34,083 nucleotides of DNA from Gammaproteobacteria bacterium (GCA_015660645.1 DQKS01000020.1:1-34083); one strand, 5' to 3'; counted from the first letter of the stretch, positions 7,721 through 15,801 are shown. Numbers and translations are program-made. The notes: generated from the sequence alone by a model not told the origin.

Positions 7721-10074
7721 AATTTATACTTTAATCTTAACCCCACCTCACGAGGTCTGTTAGTAAATTTAGTTTCAGGTCTATATCCAGAGTATTCCCA
7801 AATAACTGCTCTTGTGTCAAAAAAATTATCTACATAAAGAACACCAGCCCATTTATCACCTTCTAAAGCAACGGAAAAATTTCCTAAAGTATAAGCACCC
7901 TGATCTATAGGATTCGTTAAGGACGATTTTCTTTTACCTGTTCTTGAAAGGCTAAGATCCCAATAGCCTTCTCTTCCACTTGCAATCTGGAATTCTTTAT
8001 TAATAGCTAAGGAAAGTTTATGTTTAGATACATTGGCTAATTGAGTTCCTGGAGTTGCTTGTATAACTCCACTAAGAATAAAATTATCGTCTAATTCAGG
8101 ATTTGTAAAAGTAGCACCGGCAATAATTGTAAAACCGTTTTCAGTTAAAAGAGTTAGATCTGTTTCTATGCCCTGGATTACAGCATCACCTATATTTGTA
8201 TTGAACTGGATTGTAGCTAAATTTCTATCATAGACCGCTGTTTGCATATCTTCCCAATTCATAAGGTAATAAGCACTATTAAATCTAAGTGTTCCATCTG
8301 CATTGGTGTATTTATAACCAATTTCATAATTATTTAATTCATCTGAATCATAGTATAAAGGTGCCGCGTCACTATTTTTGTTTGTTCTATTCGTGCCTGC
8401 AGGTCTGTAACCTTGTGAATAGTTTAAATATAACAAACCGCCGTTATCTAAGTGATGAGCTAAAGCAACTTTTGGTGAAATTCCGCTATCCTTTTCTATT
8501 CTATCAGCTTCGTGTCCATAGAAAGCTGTTCCAAAACCACCAAAATATCCATCTTGGGCATCAAAATGAAGCTCAGAATCGAAAGATCTTAATCCAACAG
8601 TTATAGCAGTTTTATCGGTTAGAGCGTAAGTCATCTCTCCATAAATAGCTTTTGTTTCGTCTTCCCTTAAGTTATCAGCTTCCCACCATATGCCCTCTCT
8701 TCCTGCAATTCCTGTTCCATTCCATGTACCATCAGAATAGTAACTTTGCATTCCAGGCCATTTATAAGTGTATTTATAAGGATTTTCTAATTTATCGTAA
8801 AAGACTCCTATCAACCATTGCAATCTATCGCCTTCTTCTCCTCCGTTAAACCTTAGCTCGTGAGTTTCCCTCTCCATATCTAGAGAATAATCTGCCCACA
8901 TAGTTGGATCATTACAGGCGCCCTCAAAAGTCCCATAGTAATAATACGAATAGTAATCACACGTGTAGTAGCTGTTATAACCAAATCCATTTGTAGCAGG
9001 ACTATCTAAATTATAATATTCAACGTAGTCATTATAGTCCCACAAATATCTAACATCTCTATCGAAGAAAGTACCAGCATAAGTAAAAGAAGTATCATTA
9101 AAGCTACCTTCCAGCGTTAGACTTGTTTGATTCCATTCGTCGTCCGTAAACTCTCCAATAACTTTACTGCTTTTTAAGTCACCCAAAGTATCAGGTTGAT
9201 GGTCCCAACTCCCGATAGTTTTAGACTCCTGATTTATATGCGTAAGCGTTGCAGTGAGATTATCATTAATCCATGCTTTAAAAGAGGCTCTATAACCCTC
9301 AACTGTGCTTTCATTATGATTTGATTCACCTAACAGAGGAACAGAATAGTTGCTAGCTGAAAAGGTTTTAGTGCCGCCAACTAAGTCAATAAAACCGCCT
9401 TCATTAACACTGTAAGCTGAAACTCTTGCAGCAAGACTATCTGATAGAGGAATGTTTATAAAACCTTCAAAACTATCACTATTAGCTGCCTCTTTTCCTC
9501 CAGATGCATCTACCTCGAACCCTGCTTCAAATTCTTCTCTTTGAGGCTTGTTGGTTATCAGTTTAACGGTTCCACCTTGAGCGCTGGATCCATACAAAGT
9601 ACCTTGAGGGCCATTAAGAACTTCAATTCTTTCCATGTCATAGATATGTAAATCAGGATTCAGCCCAACTGTATTAATTGGAGACTCATCAAGATACATT
9701 GCAACTGTTGTATTGGGTCCTGCTAAATTACCAAAGTTGCCGTCAGAAGTACCTCTAATATAAAAGGCAGACCTGCCGGGTCCATATTGAATATAAGAAA
9801 GAGAAGGTATCAGCTCAGCGTAGTCCATAAAATCGTTAACACCTGCATTGTCTAAACGAGATCCTGTTATAGCCTGCACGCTCATAGGAAGATCTTCTAT
9901 TTTTGATTCTCTTTTTGTAGCGGTAACAACAATTTCTTCGACATTATCTGCTTCAGTATCATCAGCAATTAATTGACCGCTCTCCATTGCTGATATTGCT
10001 ACTACTGATCCAAATGCTATTGCTTTCTTGATTGCTAGTTCATCAAGTTCAAATGGTGGTATAACTTTATGCAT
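7717..10074 (-). CDS. TonB-dependent outer-membrane receptor
   Basis: This 785-residue outer-membrane receptor draws energy from TonB to import a ligand, often a siderophore, vitamin, sterol-like or carbohydrate compound. A signal-like hydrophobic stretch lies at about 15-36, followed by a TonB-box-like EEIVVTATKR (46-55). The plug spans about 57-175 and includes VLNGPQGTLYGSSAQGG (152-168). The rest is beta-barrel, ending in the typical aromatic terminus LKYKF. A tyrosine-rich loop with two cysteines (about 366-385) is unusual. The start ATG has a good Shine-Dalgarno (GAGG, five bases upstream), so the acidic 14-residue extension before the hydrophobic core appears real. The 3' end overlaps the homocysteine methyltransferase gene convergently. 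Ligand is unknown. Confidence 0.94.
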   Translation of the reverse strand: MHKVIPPFELDELAIKKAIAFGSVVAISAMESGQLIADDTEADNVEEIVVTATKRESKIEDLPMSVQAITGSRLDNAGVNDFMDYAELIPSLSYIQYGPGRSAFYIRGTSDGNFGNLAGPNTTVAMYLDESPINTVGLNPDLHIYDMERIEVLNGPQGTLYGSSAQGGTVKLITNKPQREEFEAGFEVDASGGKEAANSDSFEGFINIPLSDSLAARVSAYSVNEGGFIDLVGGTKTFSASNYSVPLLGESNHNESTVEGYRASFKAWINDNLTATLTHINQESKTIGSWDHQPDTLGDLKSSKVIGEFTDDEWNQTSLTLEGSFNDTSFTYAGTFFDRDVRYLWDYNDYVEYYNLDSPATNGFGYNSYYTCDYYSYYYYGTFEGACNDPTMWADYSLDMERETHELRFNGGEEGDRLQWLIGVFYDKLENPYKYTYKWPGMQSYYSDGTWNGTGIAGREGIWWEADNLREDETKAIYGEMTYALTDKTAITVGLRSFDSELHFDAQDGYFGGFGTAFYGHEADRIEKDSGISPKVALAHHLDNGGLLYLNYSQGYRPAGTNRTNKNSDAAPLYYDSDELNNYEIGYKYTNADGTLRFNSAYYLMNWEDMQTAVYDRNLATIQFNTNIGDAVIQGIETDLTLLTENGFTIIAGATFTNPELDDNFILSGVIQATPGTQLANVSKHKLSLAINKEFQIASGREGYWDLSLSRTGKRKSSLTNPIDQGAYTLGNFSVALEGDKWAGVLYVDNFFDTRAVIWEYSGYRPETKFTNRPREVGLRLKYKF

Positions 10075-10148
10075 ATTTACCTCTAAAAAAGATTTAGGAG
10101 CCTATTCTTAACAGTTGTACAAGGATAAGGCAAGTTCAATAAAGATTT

Positions 10149-10469
10149 TTAATCTTTTATATCAACTTCGTCAATTATTTTTTGGAGTTCTCCGCTTTCG
10201 TGTAGTTCCGATAAGATATCGCTTCCTCCTACCAACTCTCCATTCACAAAGAGCTGAGGAAAAGTAGGCCAGTCAGAATATTCAGGTAGATTAGCTCTTA
10301 TTTGTGGGTTCGAAAGAATGTCTACGAAGGAAAAAGGTTTTCCACAAGCAATTAATATTTGTGAAGCTTTAGAAGAGAAACCGCACTGGGGTGCTTCAGG
10401 TGAACCCTTCATGTAAAGCAAAATAGGGTTTGCTTTAACTTGTTCGTCTAATTCGTCTAGTATCGTCAT
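10149..10469 (-). CDS. grxD: Monothiol glutaredoxin, Grx4 family
   Basis: This 106-residue CGFS-type glutaredoxin binds a [2Fe-2S] cluster with glutathione and takes part in iron-sulfur cluster trafficking in the cytosol. The active site CGFS is at 29-32. The glutathione-binding WPTFPQLFVNGELVGGSDI (67-85) is almost canonical, as is the early Lys21 in YMKGSPEAPQ. The length is normal. The gene lies 97 bases after pdxJ and 74 bases before the TonB receptor gene. The region at its start codon is duplicated just upstream (10455-10490), so the true start could be questioned, but only the downstream copy retains ATG. A short A/T inverted repeat covers its stop codon; I do not call it a terminator. 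Confidence 0.96.
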   Translation of the reverse strand: MTILDELDEQVKANPILLYMKGSPEAPQCGFSSKASQILIACGKPFSFVDILSNPQIRANLPEYSDWPTFPQLFVNGELVGGSDILSELHESGELQKIIDEVDIKD

Positions 10470-10490
10470 AGTTGTCTAGTATCGTTATAG
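10455..10490. repeat. Imperfect 17-bp direct repeat across the grxD start
   Basis: A 17-base unit at 10455-10471 is repeated at 10474-10490 with one mismatch. The downstream copy (in the gene's direction) contains the grxD ATG and its first codons. The upstream copy has the same context but reads ATA instead of ATG. The pair looks like a small local duplication that created or lengthened the 5' leader. Confidence 0.75.
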
Positions 10491-10491
10491 A

Positions 10492-10527
10492 CTTATTATA
10501 CTTATTATAGTCGCCTACATAAAATTC
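10492..10527 (-). promoter_or_regulatory. Candidate grxD promoter with duplicated TATAAT
   Basis: On the minus strand, two tandem nine-base units each contain TATAAT (within 10492-10509). A TTGAAT hexamer lies 14 bases upstream of the first and 23 bases upstream of the second. Neither spacing is ideal, so the -35 element is uncertain, but the doubled perfect -10 hexamers just upstream of grxD are suggestive. Promoter activity is inference. Confidence 0.4.
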
Positions 10528-10566
10528 AACCAGCCTTTGATTCTTTCTGTCACCAAATAAGAAAAT

Positions 10567-11322
10567 CTAAAGCTTGTCGTTGCATATTAATAAATATTTA
10601 TTAACTGTTGCCTCTAGACCATCTCTTAAGGAATCAGATATAAGAGCCTGCCCTATTGAGACTTCATCAACCTCTACATTTAATAAAAATTCTTTTAAAT
10701 TTATCTGGTCTAAATCATGGCCCGCATTTACTCCTAAGTCTATTGATTTTGCGAACAGCGAAGCGTCAGAATAGGCTGATAAATTATTAATTCGTTTATT
10801 TTTATCAAAAAACGTATCAGCATAAGGACCTGTATAAAGCTCTATTCTGTCCGCACCTATATCCTTTGCCTTCTCTATCTGACTTTTATCAGGATCCATA
10901 AATAGGCTTACTCTTATTCCTAGTTTATTAGCCTCATTAATACATTCTTTTAAGTTATTGTTTTCATTAAATAAATTCCAACCATGGTCTGAAGTTAACT
11001 GATGATCGTTATCTGGAACAAAAGTACATTGTTCTGGTCTTAATTCTTTTATAAGCTGCATAAAACCTGGGTAAATACTAGAAGGTTTAGAAAATGGATT
11101 ACCTTCAATATTTAATTCTAGAGCATTTGTTTTAGTTAAAGTCCTTAAATCACTAACATCGTTAGGTCTTATATGTCTAATATCAGGTCTAGGATGAACT
11201 GTTATCCCATTTGCACCAGCGTCTATTATTATTTTAGAAAGCTCTACTAAATTTGGCCTGCTGCCCTCTCTGGCATTTCTTAACCAAGCAATTTTATTAA
11301 CATTAACACTTAAATTAGTCAT
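10567..11322 (-). CDS. pdxJ: Pyridoxine 5'-phosphate synthase
   Basis: PdxJ condenses 1-deoxy-D-xylulose 5-phosphate and 3-amino-2-oxopropyl phosphate into pyridoxine 5'-phosphate, the last ring-forming step of the DXP-dependent vitamin B6 pathway. The 251 residues match the family: SVNVNKIAWLRNAR at 5-18, TVHPRPDIRHI at 41-51 with the conserved His/Arg set, a likely catalytic Glu73, and His201 in VNAGHDL. Two points differ from the E. coli type: the VPDNDHQLTSDHGW form of the flap region (101-114), and SIGQAL where many members have GHA. The start overlaps the preceding MDR gene's stop by eight bases, so pdxJ is in an operon with dehydrogenases rather than its common recO/acpS setting. Confidence 0.93.
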   Translation of the reverse strand: MTNLSVNVNKIAWLRNAREGSRPNLVELSKIIIDAGANGITVHPRPDIRHIRPNDVSDLRTLTKTNALELNIEGNPFSKPSSIYPGFMQLIKELRPEQCTFVPDNDHQLTSDHGWNLFNENNNLKECINEANKLGIRVSLFMDPDKSQIEKAKDIGADRIELYTGPYADTFFDKNKRINNLSAYSDASLFAKSIDLGVNAGHDLDQINLKEFLLNVEVDEVSIGQALISDSLRDGLEATVNKYLLICNDKL

Positions 11323-12355
11323 TAATATTTTGTATTACTACTTTTCCACTTGCATGACCTGTACTTGCCTTATCATGCGCCAAGACTATTTCTTTAAGTC
11401 CAAAAATTGAATCAACCACAGGCTTTACTACTTCTTCTGAAACAAGCTTATTAAGTTCTTGCAAACCAGATAAACTGGGCCGAAATAATGACCAATGAAT
11501 ATTTATAGGTCTTTGTTCCCTTTTTAATTTCTGTCTTAAATAAAGTGCATGGGGCAAACCTAATAAAACTCCTTTATCATCAAGGGTTCTAACAAAAGGG
11601 TGATTAAGAGTTATGTAATGAGATGTATTTTCCTGTTTAAGAACCTGAATACACTTTTTCATGAAACTTTCTCCACCGAGATCACCAACGCAATCCAATA
11701 CAATGTCATAATCTTTAAGCATATTTGAAAAATCTTCATTGGAATAATCAATTACAGTCTTTGCTCCTAAACTCTTTACCAAATCATAATTATGATTACT
11801 ACATGTAGTGGCAATCTCGCAATTCCATGATTTAAAAAGTTGAATAGCAAAAGTTCCAACTCCGCCAGCACCTGCCTGTACTAATACTTTTTTATTTTTT
11901 ATATCTTGTGGTCTTAGTGAAGCCCATCTTATTAAAGTAGCCCAAGTTGTTAATGCTACATAAGGAAGAGAGGCAGCTTCATTAAAGGAAATATTAGTAG
12001 GTTTAAAGTCTATTTCATTCAAATCAAAAACACCATACTGTGCGTAACAACCATGATTCGCATGAGAAGTGCAACCCCAGACTTCATCTCCCTTAGAAAA
12101 TTTAGAAACCTTAGTTCCTACTTCCTTAACAATACCTGCAAAATCAGATCCAAGTATCCATGGGAAAGAAGCTGATCTTTGCTTCTCAAAAATTGCTTTA
12201 CCATAACCTTGTCGTTTCATTAAATCTATTGGATTTATAGAGGATGCACGTATTTCTACTAGCACTTGATTAGCCTTTGGTTTAGGTTCTTCTAACAAGT
12301 CGTTGTATTCTAATACAGAGGTATCGCCGTATTTATTAATTACTGCTCCAAACAT
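11315..12355 (-). CDS. Zinc-independent MDR oxidoreductase (quinone reductase-like)
   Basis: This 346-residue medium-chain dehydrogenase/reductase resembles NADPH:quinone oxidoreductases and mammalian RTN4IP1. The N-terminal GroES-like half contains SSINPIDLMKRQGYG (38-52) and GSDFAGIV (about 89-96). The Rossmann half carries VLVQAGAGGVGTFAIQL (about 157-173). The cysteine-rich structural zinc site of alcohol dehydrogenases is absent. It probably reduces a quinone, enone or enoyl thioester with NADPH. A Shine-Dalgarno-like AAGGTG lies four bases before the ATG. It follows the zinc MDR gene after 61 bases and overlaps pdxJ. The physiological substrate cannot be assigned. Confidence 0.87.
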   Translation of the reverse strand: MFGAVINKYGDTSVLEYNDLLEEPKPKANQVLVEIRASSINPIDLMKRQGYGKAIFEKQRSASFPWILGSDFAGIVKEVGTKVSKFSKGDEVWGCTSHANHGCYAQYGVFDLNEIDFKPTNISFNEAASLPYVALTTWATLIRWASLRPQDIKNKKVLVQAGAGGVGTFAIQLFKSWNCEIATTCSNHNYDLVKSLGAKTVIDYSNEDFSNMLKDYDIVLDCVGDLGGESFMKKCIQVLKQENTSHYITLNHPFVRTLDDKGVLLGLPHALYLRQKLKREQRPINIHWSLFRPSLSGLQELNKLVSEEVVKPVVDSIFGLKEIVLAHDKASTGHASGKVVIQNIND

Positions 12356-12416
12356 CTAACACCTTTTGTATTGCAGAAAAGTAGTTTAATTTCTATTACC
12401 ATTTAAATTTTTAAAA

Positions 12417-13355
12417 TTATGCTTTTGGGTCAAATACTACTTTTATGCTTTTAGAACTTTTATCTTGAGCAACTCTAAATGCTTCTTTTGAATCTTCCAA
12501 AGAGAATCTGTGGGTTATCATTGTCTTACCTATATCAGGGTTCAAAGCTAATAATTTTGCGGCTTGCTCAAAGTCTTTAATTCCAGAAGAAGCTCCATAC
12601 ATAATTGAAGGGAAAAGTTTAATCTCATTCATTATTGTTTTCATACCTGGAAGCACTATGCCTTCCATGGGTATTCCTAATAGAACTACCCAAGATCCAG
12701 GTTTTGCTGTACGCACGCTAAGATTAAGCGTCTCTTTAGTTCCTACACAGTCAAAAACTCGGTCGTAAAGACCTTCTAAAGAACCTGCGCCTAATTTTTC
12801 ACCAGCTTCTTTTTGATGATCATAACGTGCATGTAAATCAACTTTACAACCTATAAACTTAGCTGCAGCTACAGCAGCAAGGCCTATGGTGCCGCTACCT
12901 ATAACCGCAACTCTATGATCTGATTTAGTGTTAGTTCTTATAAATCCATGCAAAGCCACTGCAAGTGGTTCTATTAAACATGCATCTTTTAGAAATATCT
13001 TTTTATCTAAAGGCACTAAGCAATGCTCAGGAACGATTATCTGTTCAGTCATACCACCATTTATACTCATTCCCATTCCATAAAATTCTTCTTTACACAG
13101 GTGATAGTCTCCCTTCGTACAACTATCGCAAGATTGGCAAGATATTATTGGTTCAATAGCTACAGGTATTCCATTTGAAGTTAAACCTGCTATTTCATGG
13201 CCTGCTACATGAGGAGCATGCACGCCAGCATTTAGTAAATGCAAATCACTTCCACAAATTCCAGCCGAGCTAATATTTACTAAAACTCCATCTCCTTTTG
13301 GTCTTTCTATGTCAGCAGTAAAAACTTTACCTTCTGAATAAGATACTGCCTTCAT
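12417..13355 (-). CDS. Zinc-dependent MDR alcohol dehydrogenase
   Basis: This is a 312-residue zinc alcohol dehydrogenase of the threonine/sorbitol dehydrogenase type. Catalytic-zinc residues are Cys34 in GICGSDLH and His53/Glu54 in AGHEIAG. The structural zinc cysteines are 73, 76, 79 and 87 in CQSCDSCTKGDYHLC. The NAD(P)-binding GSGTIGLAA is at 153-161. It is about 30 residues shorter than usual members, but no domain seems missing. Its first bases overlap the serine hydrolase stop by four bases, so the two enzymes are coupled; a hydrolase releasing an alcohol that this enzyme oxidises is a reasonable but untested idea. Substrate unknown. Confidence 0.88.
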   Translation of the reverse strand: MKAVSYSEGKVFTADIERPKGDGVLVNISSAGICGSDLHLLNAGVHAPHVAGHEIAGLTSNGIPVAIEPIISCQSCDSCTKGDYHLCKEEFYGMGMSINGGMTEQIIVPEHCLVPLDKKIFLKDACLIEPLAVALHGFIRTNTKSDHRVAVIGSGTIGLAAVAAAKFIGCKVDLHARYDHQKEAGEKLGAGSLEGLYDRVFDCVGTKETLNLSVRTAKPGSWVVLLGIPMEGIVLPGMKTIMNEIKLFPSIMYGASSGIKDFEQAAKLLALNPDIGKTMITHRFSLEDSKEAFRVAQDKSSKSIKVVFDPKA

Positions 13356-14572
13356 TCAATAATATTTAGTGTTTTGTAAACTGATTCAGCAACATCTGTG
13401 GCAGTCTTCCACGCTGTAATACCAGGGTGCATTTGATTCATTGTAAACCCTAGTGATATCTGATTATCGGGATCCGCAAATCCTAAAGAACCTCCAGCTC
13501 CTCCATGTCCCATTGCGTTTTTATTAGGTCCCATGCTTACATCTTCAGTACCAAGCATAAAACCTAAACCAAAACGTGTGTGCAATTGTCCTAAAACTAA
13601 GTCTTTACCATCAGACTCAGTTTGTCTGGCCATTTCTATAGTTTCTGGATTAAGCACATGAATGCCATCTCTTGATCCTCCGTTTGCTAAAGCTCCATAG
13701 ATCTTTGCTAAAGAACGAGCAGTTCCATGGCCATTAGCTGCAGGTATTTCTGCTTTCCTCCACTTTGATGTATTTGCTTCCATATCGCCACTTTCCATAG
13801 ACATCTTGGGATTATTAAACGCGGCACCTGCGGGGGTTGTTGGATCCATAAAGTCTAGTAACATTCTAAGAAAACCCGGTGCTAGAGACCTTGGGAGTAT
13901 TGATAAAATAGGCATTAATATTTTTTGCAGGAGTCCTGGCTTATCCGGCTGTATATCCGTAATTCTGCTAAATTTATCTTCTGGTAACCCTATCCAAAAA
14001 TCTAGGTTTAAAGGCTTGGCTATTTCTTCACTAAAATATTGACCTATCGTCTTTCCTGATACTCTTCTTACAACTTCGCCAACAAGATGGCCGTAAGTAA
14101 TAGCATGATATCCATGAGCTGTTCCAGGCTCCCAAAAAGGTTTTTGTTTTGCTAACTCTGAACAGATTAATTCCCAATCAGTAAAAGATCCTTTCTCAAG
14201 AGGCTCTCTAACACCACACAGGCCTGATTTATGACACATTAGATATCTAACTGGTATTGATTCCTTACCACCTGCAGCAAATTCTGGCCAATATCTTGAA
14301 ACTGGAGCGTCTAGATCAACTAAGCTTTTTTCAACCAGTTGCAGCAAACAAATTGCAGCCATTCCTTTTGTTGTTGAGAACACATTAACAATGGTGTCTT
14401 CTTTCCATTCTTCTGTTTTATCAAGGTTTGCATAACCGCCCCACAAATCAAGAACAACTTTACCTTTAATTTCTAATGTAATAGCACAGCCCAGTTCAAA
14501 ACCTGATGCAATACTCTCTTCAAAAATTTTCTTAGCTTCTACAAATCTTTCATCACAATATCCTTTTACCAT
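13352..14572 (-). CDS. Serine hydrolase of the class C beta-lactamase family (EstB-like)
   Basis: This 406-residue protein is of the beta-lactamase/transpeptidase-like family that includes the esterase EstB. The nucleophile motif SxxK is STTK at 66-69, and a Tyr155 motif (YHAITYG) replaces the YxN of true class C beta-lactamases. A late HGGAGGSLGF corresponds to the third motif region. There is no signal peptide, so a cytosolic esterase or lactonase is more likely than a drug-inactivating beta-lactamase. A strong Shine-Dalgarno AAGGAG lies about ten bases before the ATG. A likely terminator separates it from the upstream SDR gene, so it may begin its own transcript. Confidence 0.88.
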   Translation of the reverse strand: MVKGYCDERFVEAKKIFEESIASGFELGCAITLEIKGKVVLDLWGGYANLDKTEEWKEDTIVNVFSTTKGMAAICLLQLVEKSLVDLDAPVSRYWPEFAAGGKESIPVRYLMCHKSGLCGVREPLEKGSFTDWELICSELAKQKPFWEPGTAHGYHAITYGHLVGEVVRRVSGKTIGQYFSEEIAKPLNLDFWIGLPEDKFSRITDIQPDKPGLLQKILMPILSILPRSLAPGFLRMLLDFMDPTTPAGAAFNNPKMSMESGDMEANTSKWRKAEIPAANGHGTARSLAKIYGALANGGSRDGIHVLNPETIEMARQTESDGKDLVLGQLHTRFGLGFMLGTEDVSMGPNKNAMGHGGAGGSLGFADPDNQISLGFTMNQMHPGITAWKTATDVAESVYKTLNIIE

Positions 14573-14615
14573 TTTAAATTTTCTCCTTATAAAATTATTC
14601 TATCCTCTTAAAGCT

Positions 14616-14647
14616 AAAAAACCAGACTACCAATATCTTATGTAGTC
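14616..14647 (-). terminator. Candidate intrinsic terminator after the SDR gene
   Basis: Twelve bases past the SDR stop codon the minus strand has a six-base-pair stem (GACTAC/GTAGTC, 14642-14647 and 14625-14630) with an 11-base loop. Three bases later comes a run of six T. The stem is short and only half G+C, so the terminator is of moderate strength at best. The plus strand also has a T-run after the hairpin, but no plus-strand gene ends here. Confidence 0.5.
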
Positions 14648-14659
14648 AATAATTTTTTC

Positions 14660-15454
14660 TTATGAACTTGCTACAACACCTCCATCACAAGTTATAGTTT
14701 GACCAACTGTATAAGCACCCGCCCTCGAACTTAAAAAGATTGCCAATCCTGAAATGTCTTCTAAAGTTCCTACTCTTCCTCTTGGGTTTTGATCTCCCAC
14801 GATACTCCAATCAATATCTATATCTCCTCCTGAACCTACGCCAGTACTTAACATCCAAGTCGGGAAAGGACCTGGGGCTATTGCATTAACAATTATATTG
14901 TCTCTAACAAGACTTGCTGCTAAAACTCTCGTTAAATGATGTAATGCTGCTTTTGAAGGACCGTAAGCAAAAGCATCAAAAAGCCCTGTTTTAATTCCAT
15001 CGATAGATCCTATGTTGATGACTCTAGCAGGATCTTCAGCACTTCCAGAAGCTTTTAGTAGAGGTAATAATTTTTGGGTTAAAAAGAACACTCCTTTTAC
15101 ATTAGTATCCATTACCTTATCCCAACCTTTTTCCGAATACTCTTCTATTGGCTCACCCCAAGAGGCGCCTGCATTATTAACCAAGATATCTAAGGAATCT
15201 TCCTTTAAAGCTATTTCTGAAACTAAATTATTTATACCTTCTAGATTTGAGAGATCAGCAGGTATCGATATACACTCTCCCCCATATTCACTACTCAGTC
15301 TGGCTGCAGTTGCATCGCAAGTTTCTGCCTTTCTCGAACTAATATAGACCTTTGATCCGTTTGCAAGATAACCAGCAGCTATCATTTCTCCTATCCCTCT
15401 TGAGCCACCTGTTACCAATGCAACTTTTCCTTCTACTGAAAATAAATTTTTCAT
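14660..15454 (-). CDS. SDR-family oxidoreductase, RhlG-like
   Basis: This is a 264-residue classical short-chain dehydrogenase/reductase. The cofactor motif TGGSRGIG is at 15-22 and NNAG at 93-96. The catalytic Ser150, Tyr164 and Lys168 are in INIGS and YGPSK. NNAGASWG and GWDKVM closely recall RhlG, an NADPH-dependent beta-ketoacyl reductase-like protein, so a 3-oxoacyl or similar carbonyl substrate is plausible. A good Shine-Dalgarno AGAGGA lies six bases before the ATG. The gene is the first of its strand after a 152-base A/T-rich gap and is closed by a putative terminator, so it may be monocistronic. Exact substrate is not determinable. Confidence 0.9.
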   Translation of the reverse strand: MKNLFSVEGKVALVTGGSRGIGEMIAAGYLANGSKVYISSRKAETCDATAARLSSEYGGECISIPADLSNLEGINNLVSEIALKEDSLDILVNNAGASWGEPIEEYSEKGWDKVMDTNVKGVFFLTQKLLPLLKASGSAEDPARVINIGSIDGIKTGLFDAFAYGPSKAALHHLTRVLAASLVRDNIIVNAIAPGPFPTWMLSTGVGSGGDIDIDWSIVGDQNPRGRVGTLEDISGLAIFLSSRAGAYTVGQTITCDGGVVASS

Positions 15455-15497
15455 AATTGTCCTCTTAGAATTTTCTAATTTATATTAAATGATAGTG

Positions 15498-15515
15498 TAG
15501 GTGCCTTAGGTGCTT
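15498..15515. repeat. Tandem 9-bp repeat upstream of the SDR gene
   Basis: TAGGTGCCT is followed directly by TAGGTGCTT (8 of 9 identical), 44 bases upstream of the SDR start and next to a TATAAT hexamer on the minus strand (15527-15532). A nine-base period places both copies on a similar face of the DNA, so a regulator site is conceivable. Confidence 0.4.
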
Positions 15516-15606
15516 ACGTAAATTAAATTATAATTTGTTTAAAAAAGAACTAAAAAATAGAATTTACCTTACAAAATAAACTATTGAATTATCTAAACGA
15601 GAGTTA

Positions 15607-15786
15607 TTATTTCTTTAAATGGTCGCTTTTTTTTTCTTCCTTAAACGGCGTCAATACGTCATCAAGCCATTTTTGTAGTATAGACATAACTTCTAAAGAA
15701 ATTTCTTCAGTTTTTTTTGCAACATTCTGAGTTCTTTTCGCAACTCTTTTAGAATGCTCAGTATATTTATTATCTTCAATTTTCAT
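15607..15786 (-). CDS. Small charged hypothetical protein (59 aa)
   Basis: A 59-codon frame begins at ATG 15784-15786 and ends with TAA at 15607-15609. The product is highly charged: a lysine/arginine/glutamate-rich first half with heptad-like spacing (residues about 10-45), then EVMSILQKWLDDVLTPF and a basic tail. It is probably a single amphipathic helix or short coiled coil with no membrane segment. I do not recognise a family. It accounts for almost half of the 382-base gap between the SDR gene and the divergent gene at 15837. No Shine-Dalgarno is seen. It could be a chance frame, but composition and lack of nonsense codons in lysine-rich DNA make a real small gene reasonable. Confidence 0.45.
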   Translation of the reverse strand: MKIEDNKYTEHSKRVAKRTQNVAKKTEEISLEVMSILQKWLDDVLTPFKEEKKSDHLKK

Positions 15787-15801
15787 AAGATCATATTACA
15801 T

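Noticed and set aside
8289-8849. Plus-strand open frames of 65-105 codons
   Set aside because: They are antisense to the TonB receptor barrel and have biased, low-complexity composition; no start signals.
10138-10155. Terminator after grxD
   Set aside because: The inverted repeat at the stop codon is all A/T and is not followed by a T-run.
10320-10345. tRNA-like T-arm motif GGTTCGA
   Set aside because: It lies inside grxD and no acceptor or anticodon stems surround it.
13352-14572. Antibiotic-resistance beta-lactamase
   Set aside because: No signal peptide, and the YxN and KTG motifs of true class C enzymes are replaced; an esterase is more likely.
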